Positions 5,530 to 5,667 of a DNA stretch of 5,667 nt are shown piece after piece. Positions within the stretch are counted from its first letter, which is position 1. Each line of letters starts with the position of its first letter. Origin of the DNA: Gorillibacterium sp. GTDB taxonomy: Bacteria; Bacillota; Bacilli; Paenibacillales; NBRC-103111. A model generated the notes under the pieces. The model was not told the origin of the DNA. It saw only the letters and a program-made list of their open reading frames with translations, and did not search any database. The DNA is taken from the NCBI GenBank assembly GCA_023511325.1, contig JAIMBU010000234.1, positions 1 through 5,667 on the forward strand. Reading direction: 5' to 3'. A program made the translations under genes and the position numbers.

Positions 5530-5667
5530 TAATTTACACCATACCTTTCTTCACGTTTTGCTTGCCTTTTTGCCTCATCAGCGTACCATAACGAGAAATT
5601 ACAGTTATGCTGAGGGTCGTCGCTGTGAATTGTCCATTAGCTCAAGAACCGTATCAAGCTCCATCAG
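5529..5667 (-). pseudogene. Possible 3' end of an upstream gene, apparently frameshifted
   Basis: Two overlapping minus-strand frames together look like one protein's C-terminus. The first enters at 5667 (LMELDTVLELMDNS) and stops at 5605-5607. The second is open from just after a stop at 5637-5639 to TAG at 5529-5531 and reads SDDPQHNCNFSLWYADEAK, then a basic tail ending REERYGVN. It has no ATG, GTG or TTG start, so it could only be translated by entering from the first frame through a +1 shift between about 5636 and 5608. Its TAG overlaps the next gene's GTG by one base. This may be a true frameshift, a sequencing error, or chance. I recognise no family. Confidence 0.35.

Noticed and set aside
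1..5667. CRISPR array, tRNA, rRNA, insertion sequence or phage element
   Set aside because: I saw no spaced direct repeats, cloverleaf, conserved rRNA stretch, transposase motifs or terminal inverted repeats.

Overview
The window looks like chromosomal DNA from a low-to-moderate GC Gram-positive bacterium, most likely Paenibacillus or a close relative (Bacillota). The evidence is strong Shine-Dalgarno sites, frequent GTG starts, MalF/MalG-type sugar permeases, a BlaI/M56 pair, and an Lgt sequence of a type I associate with Paenibacillus. The genus is an inference from protein style, not a database result. All convincing genes lie on the minus strand, so transcription runs from high to low coordinates.

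Right end (5667 to 4417). The C-terminal piece of an unidentified gene appears to be split over two frames. Its last codon overlaps the GTG start of a 331-residue protein with an HExxH zinc-protease motif (4534-5529) that I do not recognise. A good intrinsic terminator (4417-4446) closes this unit.

Centre (4324 to 1580). A GTG-started BlaI-family repressor (3839-4270) overlaps a short M56 membrane metallopeptidase (3042-3842) by 4 nt. The pair has a clear TTGACA/TACAAT promoter whose -10 box lies inside a palindrome. A terminator overlaps the end of the M56 gene. Immediately beyond it is a second, longer palindrome with the same TACTACR-N3-TGTAGTA core, and then an lgt gene (1822-2949). This suggests that the repressor controls both its own operon and an accessory prolipoprotein diacylglyceryl transferase, with the M56 peptidase relieving repression. 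The Lgt is unusual: several signature residues differ, and a Nudix-hydrolase fragment lacking its N-terminal strands is fused in frame to its C-terminus. A possible 32-residue ORF and a terminator (1580-1627) follow.

Left end (1570 to 1). An intergenic region leads into a carbohydrate ABC importer operon: a complete MalF/UgpA-type permease (301-1377) and the first 96 codons of a MalG/UgpE-type permease (1-288), which runs off the window. No solute-binding protein or ATPase gene is visible here.

The most interesting element is the BlaI-M56-lgt module, where a regulatory pair best known from beta-lactam resistance appears wired by matching operators to lipoprotein lipidation.
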